From: Saprospiraceae bacterium
GTDB lineage: Bacteria; Bacteroidota; Bacteroidia; Chitinophagales; Saprospiraceae
Direction of reading: 5' to 3'
Length of the DNA: 64,000 nt
Assembly (NCBI GenBank): GCA_019638455.1
Contig: JAHBTU010000003.1
Coordinates: forward strand, 496,001-560,000
The translations under genes were made by a program, and so were the position numbers. Shown here in pieces: positions 8,778 to 17,073 of the stretch. The notes below the pieces were generated by a model, which was not told the DNA's origin, ran no database searches, and saw only the letters and a list, made by a program, of their open reading frames with translations. Position 1 is the stretch's first letter; every line of letters starts with the position of its first letter.

Positions 8778-8956
8778 TATACCCAGATTAAAGAGGATTT
8801 GAACCTGCCCGTTGGCAAGGCAGGGATGCCCTTGATTGATTTGTGTGATTTTCAAAGGATTGCGAGCGCCGTTCGTTCAAAACCACCTTGTCCGACCCTT
8901 TACTCAGGGGCTGCCCGGCCAAGTGAAGCGGACGGGGCTGATTTGCGTTGACTATA
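8778..8956 (+). mobile_element. Dispersed repeat R1, copy A (long form)
   Basis: A 179-bp element beginning TATACCCAGATTAAAGAGG and ending GGGCTGATTTGCGTTGACTATA, nearly identical to copies D and E. It contains the 21-bp insert starting CTGCCCGTTGG and ending CAAGGCAGGG. No target-site duplication is visible here. It lies in the divergent gap between the small membrane protein and lpdA. Confidence 0.8.
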
Positions 8957-9082
8957 ATTACTGGCGCAAAGTTCAACATTTCGACCATACTCCGGCAGCC
9001 GGGGTTAAGCATAGAACCCTGATAAAGATGTCCCGCAACTTTTATCGCACCCTTTTGTCACCCATTCTGTTGTGCGGCTTCT

Positions 9083-9090
9083 TACCTTTG
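9083..9090 (+). promoter_or_regulatory. -7 box for lpdA
   Basis: An exact TACCTTTG (TAnnTTTG) box lies 42 bp before the lpdA start. The nearest TTTG (9054-9057) is 25 bp upstream, longer than the usual 19-21, so the -33 assignment is uncertain. Confidence 0.5.
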
Positions 9091-9132
9091 CCCGCCTAAA
9101 CCAAGTTTTTTCCTCCAAACAAAATTCTCAGC

Positions 9133-10530
9133 ATGAATTTCGATTTGATTGTCATAGGCAGCGGCCCCGGCGGGTATGTGGCTGCCATTCGCGCGTCGCA
9201 ATTGGGCATGAACGTCGCCATCGTCGAGCGCGAAAGCCTCGGCGGCATCTGCCTCAATTGGGGCTGCATCCCCACAAAAGCATTGCTCAAAAGCGCCCAA
9301 GTGTTTGAATATCTCAATCATGCGGAAGACTTCGGCATCAAAGTCGGCAAGGCTTCGGCAGACTTCGGCGCCATGATAAAGCGCAGCCGCGACGTGGCCG
9401 ACAGCAACAGCAAAGGCGTGCAGTTTTTGATGAAGAAAAATAAAATCACGGTCATCATGGGCACGGCCAAACTCGCCAAAGGCCCCAAAGTAGTGGTGAA
9501 CGATGCCGAAGGCAAAACGACCGAATACACCGCCAAGCACATCATCATTGCCACCGGCGGGCGTGCGAAAGAGCTGCCCAATCTGAAAATTGACGGCAAA
9601 AAAATCATCGAATACCGCAAAGCCATGAGCCTCGATAGCCAGCCCAAGCGCATGGTAGTGGTGGGGGCGGGAGCTATCGGGGTCGAATTCGGCTATTTTT
9701 ATCACACACTCGGCACCGAGGTGAGCATCGTGGAGTTTTTGGAGCAAGGGCTGGTGCCCCGCGAGGATGCGGACGTCTCCAAAGAACTGGGCCGCGTGTT
9801 CACCAAAAAAGGCATGAAAGTGTACGCTGGCTGGGCGGTCGAGACGGTGGACACAAGCGGCAAGGAAATCAAAGTGAACATGAAAAACCGCAAGGACGGC
9901 AAAACCGAAACCCTCACCTGTGACGTGGTGCTCAGCGCCGCAGGCGTGTCGCCCAACACGGAGAATATCGGTCTGGAAGAACTCGGCATCGCTACCGACC
10001 GCGGATACATCAAAGTGGACGACTATTATCAGACCAACGTGCCGGGCATCTATGCCATCGGAGACGTGCTGGCCACCCAAGCATTGGCACACGTCGCCAG
10101 CGCCGAAGGTATCACCTGCGTGGAAAAAATCGCGGGGCATCACCCCGAACCGATTGATTACAACAACATCCCCGGTTGCACCTACTGCATCCCCGAGGTA
10201 GCCTCGGTCGGCTACACGGAAGCACAGGCAAAAGAGGCTGGCTACGAAGTGTTGGTGGGCAAATTCCCCTATTCCGCCAGCGGCAAGGCCAAGGCTGCTG
10301 GCCACACGGAAGGGTTTGTAAAAGTGATTTTCGACAAAAAATACGGCGAGTGGCTGGGCGCCCATTTAATCGGCTACAACGTGACCGAGCTCATTGCCGA
10401 GGTCGTGGTGGCTCGCAAATTGGAGACCACCGGCCACGAAATCATCAAATCCATCCACCCGCACCCCACCATGAGCGAAGCCATCATGGAAGCGGCGGCA
10501 GCCGCCTACGGGGAGGTGATACACCTATAA
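9133..10530 (+). CDS. lpdA: Dihydrolipoyl dehydrogenase (E3)
   Basis: A 465-residue flavoprotein that reoxidises dihydrolipoamide in 2-oxoacid dehydrogenase and glycine-cleavage complexes, using FAD and NAD+. The FAD site IGSGPGG is at residues 8-14. The redox disulfide is Cys39/Cys44 in GGICLNWGCIPTK. The NAD-binding VVGAGAIGVEFG lies near residue 175, the second FAD motif IYAIGDV near 310, and the C-terminal catalytic His444/Glu449 pair is in HPHPTMSEAI. All signature residues are present and the length is standard. It is monocistronic with a strong terminator. No E1 or E2 gene is in the window. Confidence 0.97.
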   Translation: MNFDLIVIGSGPGGYVAAIRASQLGMNVAIVERESLGGICLNWGCIPTKALLKSAQVFEYLNHAEDFGIKVGKASADFGAMIKRSRDVADSNSKGVQFLMKKNKITVIMGTAKLAKGPKVVVNDAEGKTTEYTAKHIIIATGGRAKELPNLKIDGKKIIEYRKAMSLDSQPKRMVVVGAGAIGVEFGYFYHTLGTEVSIVEFLEQGLVPREDADVSKELGRVFTKKGMKVYAGWAVETVDTSGKEIKVNMKNRKDGKTETLTCDVVLSAAGVSPNTENIGLEELGIATDRGYIKVDDYYQTNVPGIYAIGDVLATQALAHVASAEGITCVEKIAGHHPEPIDYNNIPGCTYCIPEVASVGYTEAQAKEAGYEVLVGKFPYSASGKAKAAGHTEGFVKVIFDKKYGEWLGAHLIGYNVTELIAEVVVARKLETTGHEIIKSIHPHPTMSEAIMEAAAAAYGEVIHL

Positions 10531-10556
10531 ATCAAAGTGGAGTGAGGCAGCCATTG

Positions 10557-10600
10557 TCGCTCCCGTTCGGGTTTTTCCGGGCGGGAGCGATTTGTTTTTC
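10557..10600 (+). terminator. Intrinsic terminator of lpdA
   Basis: Stem TCGCTCCCG (10557-10565) pairs with CGGGAGCGA (10582-10590), followed by TTTGTTTTTC. It lies 27 bp after the lpdA stop. Confidence 0.85.
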
Positions 10601-10859
10601 CGAACAACCTGCGGCCAATCCAATTGTCCATTCCCACAAAAGCTCTTCGTAACTTCATGTGGGCAAACACAACACACATCTATCATCTTGAAACCGTTCG
10701 TTTCAACGAGCGGTCAGGAATGTCCACTAACCACATCTATCTTTTTTACATGACATCACATCAACAACGTCTTGAAGATGCGATGTTTTTGCAAAGAAGA
10801 TAGGTGCGACGGGAAGAGATGCTTAATCCCCCGACTGAAGTTCGGGGGTTACAAGATGA
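10601..10859. other. Gene-free stretch between lpdA terminator and repeat R1 copy B
   Basis: No coding frame is supported here. The only structure seen is a short inverted repeat at about 10824-10851 (AATCCCCCGACTGA, then AGTTCGGGGGTT), stem about 10 bp, without a T-run on either side. Confidence 0.5.
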
Positions 10860-10983
10860 TATAGTCAACGCAAGGTGGTTTTGAACAAACGGTGCTCGCA
10901 ATCCTTTGAAAATCATGCAAATCAATCGAGGGCATCCCTGCCTTGCCAACGGGCAGGTTCAAATCCTCTTTAATCTGGGTATA
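10860..10983 (-). mobile_element. Dispersed repeat R1, copy B (short form)
   Basis: Reverse orientation. It reads TATAGTCAACGCAAGGTGG on the left and AATCTGGGTATA on the right. Compared with copies A, D and E it lacks about 55 bp between ACCACCTTG and CGTTGACTATA; copy F shows the same junction. The deleted block is bounded by TTG on both sides. It ends 5 bp before the stop codon of the alkaline phosphatase gene. Confidence 0.78.
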
Positions 10984-10987
10984 TCAC

Positions 10988-12088
10988 CTACTCTATGCCC
11001 AACGCCGCTCGCATTTTTCCATAAATGTCAGTGTTGTCGTATAGCCCCGTGAAAAGTTCTGCCTTGGGGCCGTAGGCAAACACCGGCACCAAAGCGGCGG
11101 TGTGTAGGCGGCAGGAGAAAACGGGCTGAAAGTCGCTTTTGACAGGTCCTTCCGTCAGCGCCAGCCCGCCACATTCGTGGTCGCCGGTGACGATGACGAG
11201 CGTCTCGCCGTTCGAGGCAGCAAATTCGAGCGCCTGTTTGATGGTTTTATCAAAATCCATCATTTCGGCGCGAAGCCAGTTGGCATCGTTGGCATGGCAA
11301 GCCCAGTCTATCTGGCTTCCCTCTACCATCAGGAAAAAACCCTTGTCGCTTCTTTTTTGCAAAAATTGGGCGGCCACGCGGGTTGCTTCGGGCAAATAGC
11401 GCCGCCCGGCAGAAGCCGTCATGGGTTCGCGGTCGGCAGTGAAGAGCATGAACGGTGCCGACCCATCAAGCGGCAATCTGCCGAAGGTGGTGCCGCGCCG
11501 GATGACATAACCGCGCTGTCTCAGCGAGTCCTCCAAGTTCAGGCGGTCGGGGCGGTTGTTGAAAAAATGCTCGCCTCCCCCGATAAAACAGTCGAACGGA
11601 GTTTTCAGATAATCCAGCGCAATATCTTCCGTGAAAGCGCGAATCTCGCGGTGGGCGATGAAGGAAGCAGGCGTGGCGTGTGGTGCCGAGCAGGTGACTA
11701 CCATGCCAGTCGCGTGGCCTCTGGCACTCAGGTCTTCGAGAATGGTGGTGCAGGGGCGATTGTCGGGCGGCAGCACCGCGATAGCGTTGTTGGTCGTTTT
11801 CTGACCGCAAGAAAAAGCTGTCGCTCCTGCGGCAGAGTCCGTCACATAGTCGTCGCAAGAATGGCTTTTGTGAAACCCCACGCTGGGGAACTGCTCGAAA
11901 GCCGATTTGCCCACGCCAGCCCAATAAATGCCCGCCGACACCTGTGCCAGCGCCATGCCATCGCCGATGAGCAAGATGATGTTTTTAGGCCGTTCGGCAA
12001 ATTTAACGGGTTGTATCTCAACAGCTTGTTTGACGGACGAAGCACATCCGGCAAAAACCAAAGCGAGAAGCAGCAGAATGAGGCGCAT
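10988..12088 (-). CDS. Alkaline phosphatase lipoprotein
   Basis: A 366-residue phosphomonoesterase. The ATG at 12088 is chosen because it starts a leader with lipobox FAGC (Cys15); the longer frame upstream overlaps the ABC gene and encodes no leader. Alkaline phosphatase superfamily motifs are in order: IGDGMA with metal ligand Asp43; YVTDSAAGATAFSCG with the nucleophile Ser85; SAPHATPASF; VEGSQIDWACHAND; and VTGDHECGG with metal-binding Asp and His. It would release phosphate from organic esters in the periplasm. It follows the LolD-type gene on the same strand by 73 bp, so co-transcription is possible but the functional link is weak. Confidence 0.93.
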   Translation of the reverse strand: MRLILLLLALVFAGCASSVKQAVEIQPVKFAERPKNIILLIGDGMALAQVSAGIYWAGVGKSAFEQFPSVGFHKSHSCDDYVTDSAAGATAFSCGQKTTNNAIAVLPPDNRPCTTILEDLSARGHATGMVVTCSAPHATPASFIAHREIRAFTEDIALDYLKTPFDCFIGGGEHFFNNRPDRLNLEDSLRQRGYVIRRGTTFGRLPLDGSAPFMLFTADREPMTASAGRRYLPEATRVAAQFLQKRSDKGFFLMVEGSQIDWACHANDANWLRAEMMDFDKTIKQALEFAASNGETLVIVTGDHECGGLALTEGPVKSDFQPVFSCRLHTAALVPVFAYGPKAELFTGLYDNTDIYGKMRAALGIE

Positions 12089-12161
12089 AAACGTTGTGTG
12101 CGAGTTGGTTGGGTTGAATGGGTTGAAGGGGCTGTCCGCTTCGCTTGGCCAAACAAGCCCT

Positions 12162-12815
12162 TCAAACCAACAACCCATCTTTCATTTCCAGACACCTGTC
12201 TGAAAGGTCGGCAAGTTCTTTATTATGTGTGACAATGACAAATGCCTGTCCGTAATCGTCGCGGAGCTGGCGCAGCAGGCGGTGCAAATCTTGCGAGGCC
12301 ATGCTGTCGAGATTGCCCGTTGGTTCGTCGGCAAAAATAATGTCAGGTTGGTTGACCAATGCGCGAGCGACCGCCACGCGCTGTTGTTCACCACCGCTCA
12401 TTTCAGTGGGCTTGTGCGTGAGGCGTTCGGCGAGACCCAAGTAGCGGAGCAATTCCTCGGCGCGTTTTTTCACCTCGCTGGTTGCTCTTTTCTGAATAAA
12501 ACCCGGGATGCACACGTTTTCCACCGCCGTGAATTCTGGCAACAAATGGTGAAACTGAAAGACAAAACCAATGTGACGATTGCGAAAAGCCGCCAACTGC
12601 TTGGCGCTCAACGAGCGAATGGGCGTGTCTCGAATGAGGAGTTCCCCGCGGTCGGCAGCGTCGAGCGTGCCAAGTATGTGAAGCAACGTACTTTTGCCCG
12701 CCCCCGACTTGCCGACGATGCTGACGATTTCGCCGCGCCGCACCTCGAGGTTCACCCCTTTTAGGATTTCCAGCGTGCCGTAGGATTTGTGGATGTTATT
12801 TGCTTTGAGGACCAT
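12162..12815 (-). CDS. lolD: LolD-type ABC transporter ATP-binding protein
   Basis: A 217-residue ATPase of the MacB/LolD (lipoprotein-releasing) class. Walker A GKSGAGKST is at residues 35-43, Q-loop FVFQFHHLLPEF near 84-95, ABC signature MSGGEQQRVAVARAL near 139-153, Walker B IIFADEPTGNLD from 159, and the H-loop FVIVTHN near 198. The spacing and HHLLPEF phrase are typical of LolD, which powers release of lipoproteins from the inner membrane. The LolC/E permease is not adjacent. A four-copy 21-bp tandem repeat starts 7 bp upstream of the start codon and occupies the whole leader. Confidence 0.88.
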   Translation of the reverse strand: MVLKANNIHKSYGTLEILKGVNLEVRRGEIVSIVGKSGAGKSTLLHILGTLDAADRGELLIRDTPIRSLSAKQLAAFRNRHIGFVFQFHHLLPEFTAVENVCIPGFIQKRATSEVKKRAEELLRYLGLAERLTHKPTEMSGGEQQRVAVARALVNQPDIIFADEPTGNLDSMASQDLHRLLRQLRDDYGQAFVIVTHNKELADLSDRCLEMKDGLLV

Positions 12816-12821
12816 TTTTGC

Positions 12822-12905
12822 GGTGAAAGGTAGAAGGTCGAGGGTGGAAGGTAGAAGGTCGAGGGTGAAAGGTAGAAGGTCGAGGGTGAAAGGTAGAAGG
12901 TCGAG
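12822..12905. repeat. Four tandem copies of a 21-bp purine-rich unit abutting lolD start
   Basis: The 21-bp units lie at 12822-12842, 12843-12863, 12864-12884 and 12885-12905 and read GGTGAAAGGTAGAAGG plus TCGAG; only the second differs (GGTGG for GGTGA). On the lolD strand it is a pyrimidine-rich leader. The same phrase occurs at 6962-7100 and 16918-16998. Confidence 0.9.
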
Positions 12906-12983
12906 GGCTTGCTGTCACGCGCAAAGGTCGGAAAATATGCCAAGATGAAAATGATTTGAGACGAAACCTTGAAACCTGCTTTT

Positions 12984-14204
12984 ATGCGAATCCTGCAACT
13001 CTGCAACAAATTCCCATGGCCCCTAAAAGACGGGGCGGCCATTGCCAGCACCTATCTGGCCAAGGCTTTCGCCGAATTGGGCAGCGAGGTCACCTTGCTG
13101 TCCATGAACACGAGCAAGCATTGGTTCGACACGGGCGAATTGCCTCACGACTTCGACCACTACGCGGCCATCCATACCGTTTTTGTCAACAACCACATCC
13201 GCCCACTGCCGGCGCTGCTCAATTTGTTCACCGACAAATCCTATCATGTGGAGCGGTTCGACAACGCCGATTTTGCCAACAAACTAAAGGCGCTGTTGAG
13301 AAGCAACACATTCGACGTAGTGCAACTCGAATCGCTATACCTAACCCCCTACATCCCGGTCATTCGGGAACATTCATCGGCCTTGATTGCGCTCCGCGCC
13401 CATAATGTGGAGCATGAGATATGGGAACGCGTGGCCGCGAATTCCAACCCGCTGAAACGTTGGTACCTGCAACGAATCACTCCGCGCCTGCGCCAGTATG
13501 AGCTCGAGCACCTGAACGATTACGACCTCGTGGTAGGCATCAGCGAGCGCGATGTGGAGCAGTTTCGAGCCTTGGGGCTGCGCCAACCCGCCACCATCGC
13601 ACCCATCGGGCTGGACTGCCGCGATTATCAGGCCGACTATGCGAGTTACAGCCGCCCGCTCAGCCTTTCGTTTATTGGCTCTTTGGACTGGATGCCCAAT
13701 CAAGAAGGGCTAAAATGGTTTCTCAATGAGGTGTGGGCACCTGTGCTCGCGCCCGCGTTCCCTGCGTTGACTTTCCACATCGCGGGCCGCACGGCACCGC
13801 GTTGGCTGCGCCATCTTGACATGGAGCGCGTCAAATTTCACGGCGAAGTGCCGAGCGCGCCCGATTTTTTGAACCAACACTCGGTGATGGTGGTGCCGTT
13901 GCTCTCCGGCGGCGGTATGCGGGCAAAAATCCTCGAAGGCATGGCCGTCGGTAAAGTGGTGTTGTCCACCCGCGTGGGCATGGAAGGTATCGAGGCGCGG
14001 CATCGGCAAGAGTGCCTACTCGCCGACACGCCTGACGATTTCCTCAAAGCCTTGGCTTGGTGCCACCTTCAAGGCGAGCGGTTGGCTGAAATGGGGCGCA
14101 AGGCACAGCGCTTCTGTCATGTTCACTACGACAATCTGGAACTGGGGCGCCAGCTCTTGGAGCATTACGGGAGCTTGGCACCGCGCCCTACGACGATGGT
14201 CTGA
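12984..14204 (+). CDS. GT4-like glycosyltransferase
   Basis: A 406-residue GT-B fold enzyme. The ATG at 12984 (MRILQLCNKFPWPLKDGAA) is the natural start. The N-terminal Rossmann half binds the acceptor (LAKAFAELGSEVTLLSM). The C-terminal half has the GT1/GT4 donor-site features: LSFIGSLDWMPNQEGLKWFL, then HSVMVVPLLSGGGMRAKILEGMA (near residue 300), with the glutamate of KILEGMA contacting the nucleotide-sugar. It likely transfers a sugar in surface polysaccharide or glycolipid synthesis; donor and acceptor cannot be inferred. It is divergent from lolD and not in a recognisable glycan cluster. Confidence 0.9.
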   Translation: MRILQLCNKFPWPLKDGAAIASTYLAKAFAELGSEVTLLSMNTSKHWFDTGELPHDFDHYAAIHTVFVNNHIRPLPALLNLFTDKSYHVERFDNADFANKLKALLRSNTFDVVQLESLYLTPYIPVIREHSSALIALRAHNVEHEIWERVAANSNPLKRWYLQRITPRLRQYELEHLNDYDLVVGISERDVEQFRALGLRQPATIAPIGLDCRDYQADYASYSRPLSLSFIGSLDWMPNQEGLKWFLNEVWAPVLAPAFPALTFHIAGRTAPRWLRHLDMERVKFHGEVPSAPDFLNQHSVMVVPLLSGGGMRAKILEGMAVGKVVLSTRVGMEGIEARHRQECLLADTPDDFLKALAWCHLQGERLAEMGRKAQRFCHVHYDNLELGRQLLEHYGSLAPRPTTMV

Positions 14205-14207
14205 GGC

Positions 14208-14275
14208 GATTGTGTGCCGGGATGTGTCACAAGCGGCTTATTTTTGCCCAAAAACATCCCAACAATGACACAATC
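14208..14275. repeat. Interrupted inverted repeat after the glycosyltransferase
   Basis: Arms GATTGTGTGCCGGGATGT (14208-14225) and ACATCCC (14254-14260) plus ACACAATC (14268-14275) pair with an internal bulge. It could fold as a transcript-end hairpin, but there is no T-run right after it. Confidence 0.55.
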
Positions 14276-14282
14276 ACGTCTG

Positions 14283-14440
14283 CTACAGGCAACGCAAATC
14301 AGCTCCGTCCGCCTCACTTGACCGGGCAAGCCCTTAAAATTAGGAGCGGACAAGGTGGCTTTGAACGAACGACGCTTGCAGTCCTTTGAAAATCATGCAA
14401 ATCAGTCAAGGTCATTCTCAAATCTTCTTTAATCTGGGTA
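14283..14440 (-). mobile_element. Dispersed repeat R1, copy C (diverged, lacks the 21-bp insert)
   Basis: Reverse orientation; the most divergent copy. On its own strand it reads GATTTGAGA then ATGACCTTGACTGATTTG, where copies A, D and E have the 21-bp palindromic insert between those halves. It therefore looks like the form without the insert. Its right end supplies the first codons of the next gene. Confidence 0.72.
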
Positions 14441-16227
14441 AACTTGCCTTGTTCGCTTTTTTATTTTTTGGAAAAGGCCTCCTTGCTCAAGATTATTTTC
14501 AAAAAACACTCGACCGCAATTTTAGAGACGTGGGTCGTGGCGTGGCCGTTTTGCCCAATGGCGACATCATGCTGGCTGGCGCGACGGGGCCCGTCGGCAA
14601 CGAGCAAATGTGGCTCCACCGCCTCAATCAAAAAGGCGAGCCATTGTGGTCGAAAATGTATCAAGGCAACGGGGCCGAAATCGCCGTTGACATCCACCGG
14701 GTGCAGAACGGCGATGGTTTCTGGGTGATTTTCAACTCAAACGGAGCAGGCGGGTGGATGAAAATCTCGGACTCGGGCGACGTGTTGCTGGCACAAAGGG
14801 TCTCGATGCCCTCCACATTCAGCAGGTTGTTGCCTTTGGCCGACGGTGGCATCCTGATAAGCGGACGTGCCGAAGCAAACCCATTTTCGAGGGCGCTCGT
14901 TCTGAAAATCAATTCGAGTGGCAACGTGGTGTGGCAAAACGTATTTGGAGGGCAGGGCAACGACGCGCTCGAACACTGCTGGGAGGATATGGAAGGCTTC
15001 CTCCACTGCGTGGGGTACTCGGCCAATTTCGACGGCCACCGCGACGGCCTGTTGGCACGGCTTTCCCCGACGGGCGCAGTGCTGTGGACACGGCGCTATG
15101 GCTCTTCCGGCACCGACCAATTCACGAGTATTGCTCCTTTCGTCAACGACAGCAGTCTCCTCTTGGCAGGCTACTCGAACGGTTTTGGCGGCCTCAACGA
15201 AGTGTGGCTCATGAAAACAACCCGAACGGGTGCGGTGCGCTGGTCGCGCACTTATACCGCGCCCAACCTGAATCTGGGCGCTATGCACTTGCAGGGGTTG
15301 TTGGGCAATCAATTTATCGTGTCCGCCGCCGACCCTCAGTATCAGGTGGGCAGCCCGGCGGTGCTGTTCAAAATTTCGGAAGACGGCGATTTGCTCTGGG
15401 AATATGAATACAAATCTGGTGGCGAACGCGCCGCTTTGAGAGAAGTGGTTCCGACGATGGGTGGTTTTGCGGCAGTGGGTTCGGCTACCATCAACGGCAA
15501 CGAGGAGTTCTATTTGGTCAAAATCGCGGCTGATGGGCTGCTCCCAAGCGCCGATTGCTGCCCCGTGTCAGCTAAATTGGTGGTGAAAGACGCGATGCCC
15601 ACCACGCAGCCTTATGTTCCGAACACAGCCGCAGGGTTCAACACGATTGGTCAGCAAGTGTCTGGCACGACTGCGGAAGCAACGCTGACGGACCTTTGCG
15701 TGCCGATAGACCTCGATTTTGCCGTCTCCGATTCGAGCATTTGCCCGGGCGAGTGTGTCGAAATCACAATCGTCGGCAACACTCCAGGCGTGACTTATTC
15801 CTTTTCAACTCCCGGCGGCGTGCCCGACCCTGACAACCCTCTTCGGGTGTGTTATCCGAACGACGGCTTTTTTTTGATTGACAGAAAAGGACAGAGCAGC
15901 GTGTGCTCCAAAAATCGGACAGTACGCATAGAGGTTGGCAATCGCCCCGACGCATTCCCGAACGCTTTCACGCCCAATGGCGACAATGTGAACGACAGGT
16001 TCAAGCCGCTGTTTTTCTGCCCAGTCACCACCACGCTTTTCAGGGTTTACAATCGTTGGGGGCTGATGGTTTTTGAGACAAACGACCCCGCCGCCGCATG
16101 GGATGGTCGGGTGGATGGCAAGGATGCGCCTTCCGATGTGTATGTTTGGTGGGTGGAGTACGAGGTGCTGCGCGACGGTCAGCGGCAGCGCATGGTGCGA
16201 AAAGGCGAGGTGGCATTGCTGCGGTGA
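14395..16227 (+). CDS. Secreted protein with T9SS type B (gliding motility-associated) C-terminal domain
   Basis: A 610-residue protein exported by Sec then T9SS. The first ATG (14395) lies inside repeat R1 copy C, so residues 1-15 (MQISQGHSQIFFNLG) are repeat-derived and are joined to the hydrophobic core KLALFAFLFFGKGLLAQ of a signal peptide. Residues about 35-390 are propeller-like repeats (LPNGDIMLAGA, DGGILISGRAEANPFSRALV, GGFAAVGSATINGNEEFYLV). An Ig-like stretch follows, then the type B tail: FPNAFTPNGDNVNDRF near 525, VYNRWGLMVFE, and the end RMVRKGEVALLR. It is probably cell-surface or secreted; the binding partner is unknown. No partner gene is adjacent. Confidence 0.88.
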   Translation: MQISQGHSQIFFNLGKLALFAFLFFGKGLLAQDYFQKTLDRNFRDVGRGVAVLPNGDIMLAGATGPVGNEQMWLHRLNQKGEPLWSKMYQGNGAEIAVDIHRVQNGDGFWVIFNSNGAGGWMKISDSGDVLLAQRVSMPSTFSRLLPLADGGILISGRAEANPFSRALVLKINSSGNVVWQNVFGGQGNDALEHCWEDMEGFLHCVGYSANFDGHRDGLLARLSPTGAVLWTRRYGSSGTDQFTSIAPFVNDSSLLLAGYSNGFGGLNEVWLMKTTRTGAVRWSRTYTAPNLNLGAMHLQGLLGNQFIVSAADPQYQVGSPAVLFKISEDGDLLWEYEYKSGGERAALREVVPTMGGFAAVGSATINGNEEFYLVKIAADGLLPSADCCPVSAKLVVKDAMPTTQPYVPNTAAGFNTIGQQVSGTTAEATLTDLCVPIDLDFAVSDSSICPGECVEITIVGNTPGVTYSFSTPGGVPDPDNPLRVCYPNDGFFLIDRKGQSSVCSKNRTVRIEVGNRPDAFPNAFTPNGDNVNDRFKPLFFCPVTTTLFRVYNRWGLMVFETNDPAAAWDGRVDGKDAPSDVYVWWVEYEVLRDGQRQRMVRKGEVALLR

Positions 16228-16289
16228 AATTGGTATGAGGGCAGCATCCGAACGCGGCAAAAAGGTTATGTTTTCTGGGAAACTACAAA

Positions 16290-16409
16290 GAGGCCGTCTC
16301 GCAAGTTTAAATTTCGACAGGATTAACAAGATTTACAGTTTTTTTTACCCGAAAAAAGGCGCGAATCTTGTCAATCCTGTCAAACAAACATCACTTATGA
16401 GACATCCTC
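16290..16409 (+). mobile_element. Dispersed palindromic repeat R2, copy 1 (MITE-like)
   Basis: A 120-bp imperfect palindrome. The terminal arms GAGGCCGTCTCGCAAGT (16290-16306) and ACTTATGAGACATCCTC (16393-16409) are inverted repeats, and an inner pair GACAGGATTAACAAGATT / AATCTTGTCAATCCTGTC lies inside. Copies 2 (19759-19878) and 3 (43942-44060) are in the opposite sense. There is no coding content. Confidence 0.82.
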
Positions 16410-16437
16410 TGATTTTTTCTGCAAAAAGTTATACTGT

Positions 16438-16593
16438 ATGCTGCCTCGCACAATTTTTCCTAGACTTGAGGAATACTTAAATCAACATTACATCACCGTT
16501 ATTACTGGCATGAGGCGGGTCGGGAAATCTACGGCGTTGAAGTACTTATTGGACAAAGCACCCATGCTATACCCAGATTAAAGAGGATTTGAA
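16438..16593 (+). pseudogene. 5' fragment of an AAA-type ATPase gene, truncated at repeat R1 copy D
   Basis: An ATG at 16438 opens a 51-codon frame: LPRTIFPRLEEYLNQHYITV, then ITGMRRVGKSTALKYLLDKA. This is the start of the ATP-binding protein family often annotated AAA_14/DUF4143, with Walker A GMRRVGKST. Intact members are about 350-450 residues. Homology stops after LLDKA, within a few bases of the left end of R1 copy D (16569). The frame then reads repeat sequence and stops at a TGA at 16591-16593. No other part of the gene is nearby. It cannot be functional. Confidence 0.78.
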
Positions 16594-16747
16594 CCTGCCC
16601 GTTGGCAAGGCAGGGATGCCCTTGATTGATTTGCGTGATTTTCAAAGGATTGCGAGCACCGTTCGTTCAAAACCACCTTGTCAGACCCTGTACTCAGGGG
16701 CTTGCCCGGCCAAGTGAAGCGGACGGGGCTGATTTGCGTTGACTATA
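16569..16747 (+). mobile_element. Dispersed repeat R1, copy D (long form, possible 5-bp duplication)
   Basis: A 179-bp full-length copy from TATACCCAG to GACTATA. It is flanked by CATGC on both sides (16564-16568 and 16748-16752), which would be a 5-bp target-site duplication if element ends are set at TATA. Other copies do not show one, so this may be chance. It closes the reading frame of the truncated ATPase. Confidence 0.75.
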
Positions 16748-16842
16748 CATGCCATTTTTTCCAACCGCTGACACGCATAGGATTTCTAAAAGTTTGATTT
16801 TCAAAAAATAAAAACGTTGCGTCTCCGCGTCTCCGCGGTGAA

Positions 16843-16873
16843 TTTGAAAATGTCAGGCCGTTGCTTACCTTTG
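16843..16873 (+). promoter_or_regulatory. Bacteroidota-type promoter for the UspA-antiporter operon
   Basis: TTTG (16843-16846) and TACCTTTG (16866-16873) are separated by 19 bp, an exact fit to the sigma-ABfr consensus. Transcription would start near 16880, giving a leader of about 190 nt that contains the purine-rich palindrome at 16918-16998. Confidence 0.75.
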
Positions 16874-16917
16874 CTTATCACCCACCCATCTGACCGTCGC
16901 TACAAGTCAATTTTCAG

Positions 16918-16998
16918 GGTAGAGGAGGGTAGAAAGAGAAGGAAGAGGGTGGAGGGTTAGTCGAGCCTACGTCCACCTTCAGTCCTCTACCAATTTTT
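16918..16998. repeat. Purine/pyrimidine palindrome in the UspA leader
   Basis: The left arm (GGTAGAGGAGGGTAGAAAG) and right arm (CCACCTTCAGTCCTCTACC) are approximate reverse complements. The same motif occurs at 6962-7100 and, as a tandem array, at 12822-12905. In RNA it would form a hairpin in the operon leader. Confidence 0.55.
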
Positions 16999-17073
16999 TT
17001 CTGCACGGCCGGCATCCCGGGATTGGCCTCTGAACTTGCAAGGCGATGGTCGGACACACTGATGTTGATGCAC

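Noticed and set aside
8778..8830. tRNA-like T-arm: the reverse strand of repeat R1 contains GGTTCAAATCC
   Set aside because: The flanking 5-bp stem does not pair well and no anticodon arm, D-arm or acceptor stem can be built around it in any copy, so no tRNA or tRNA-derived gene is claimed.
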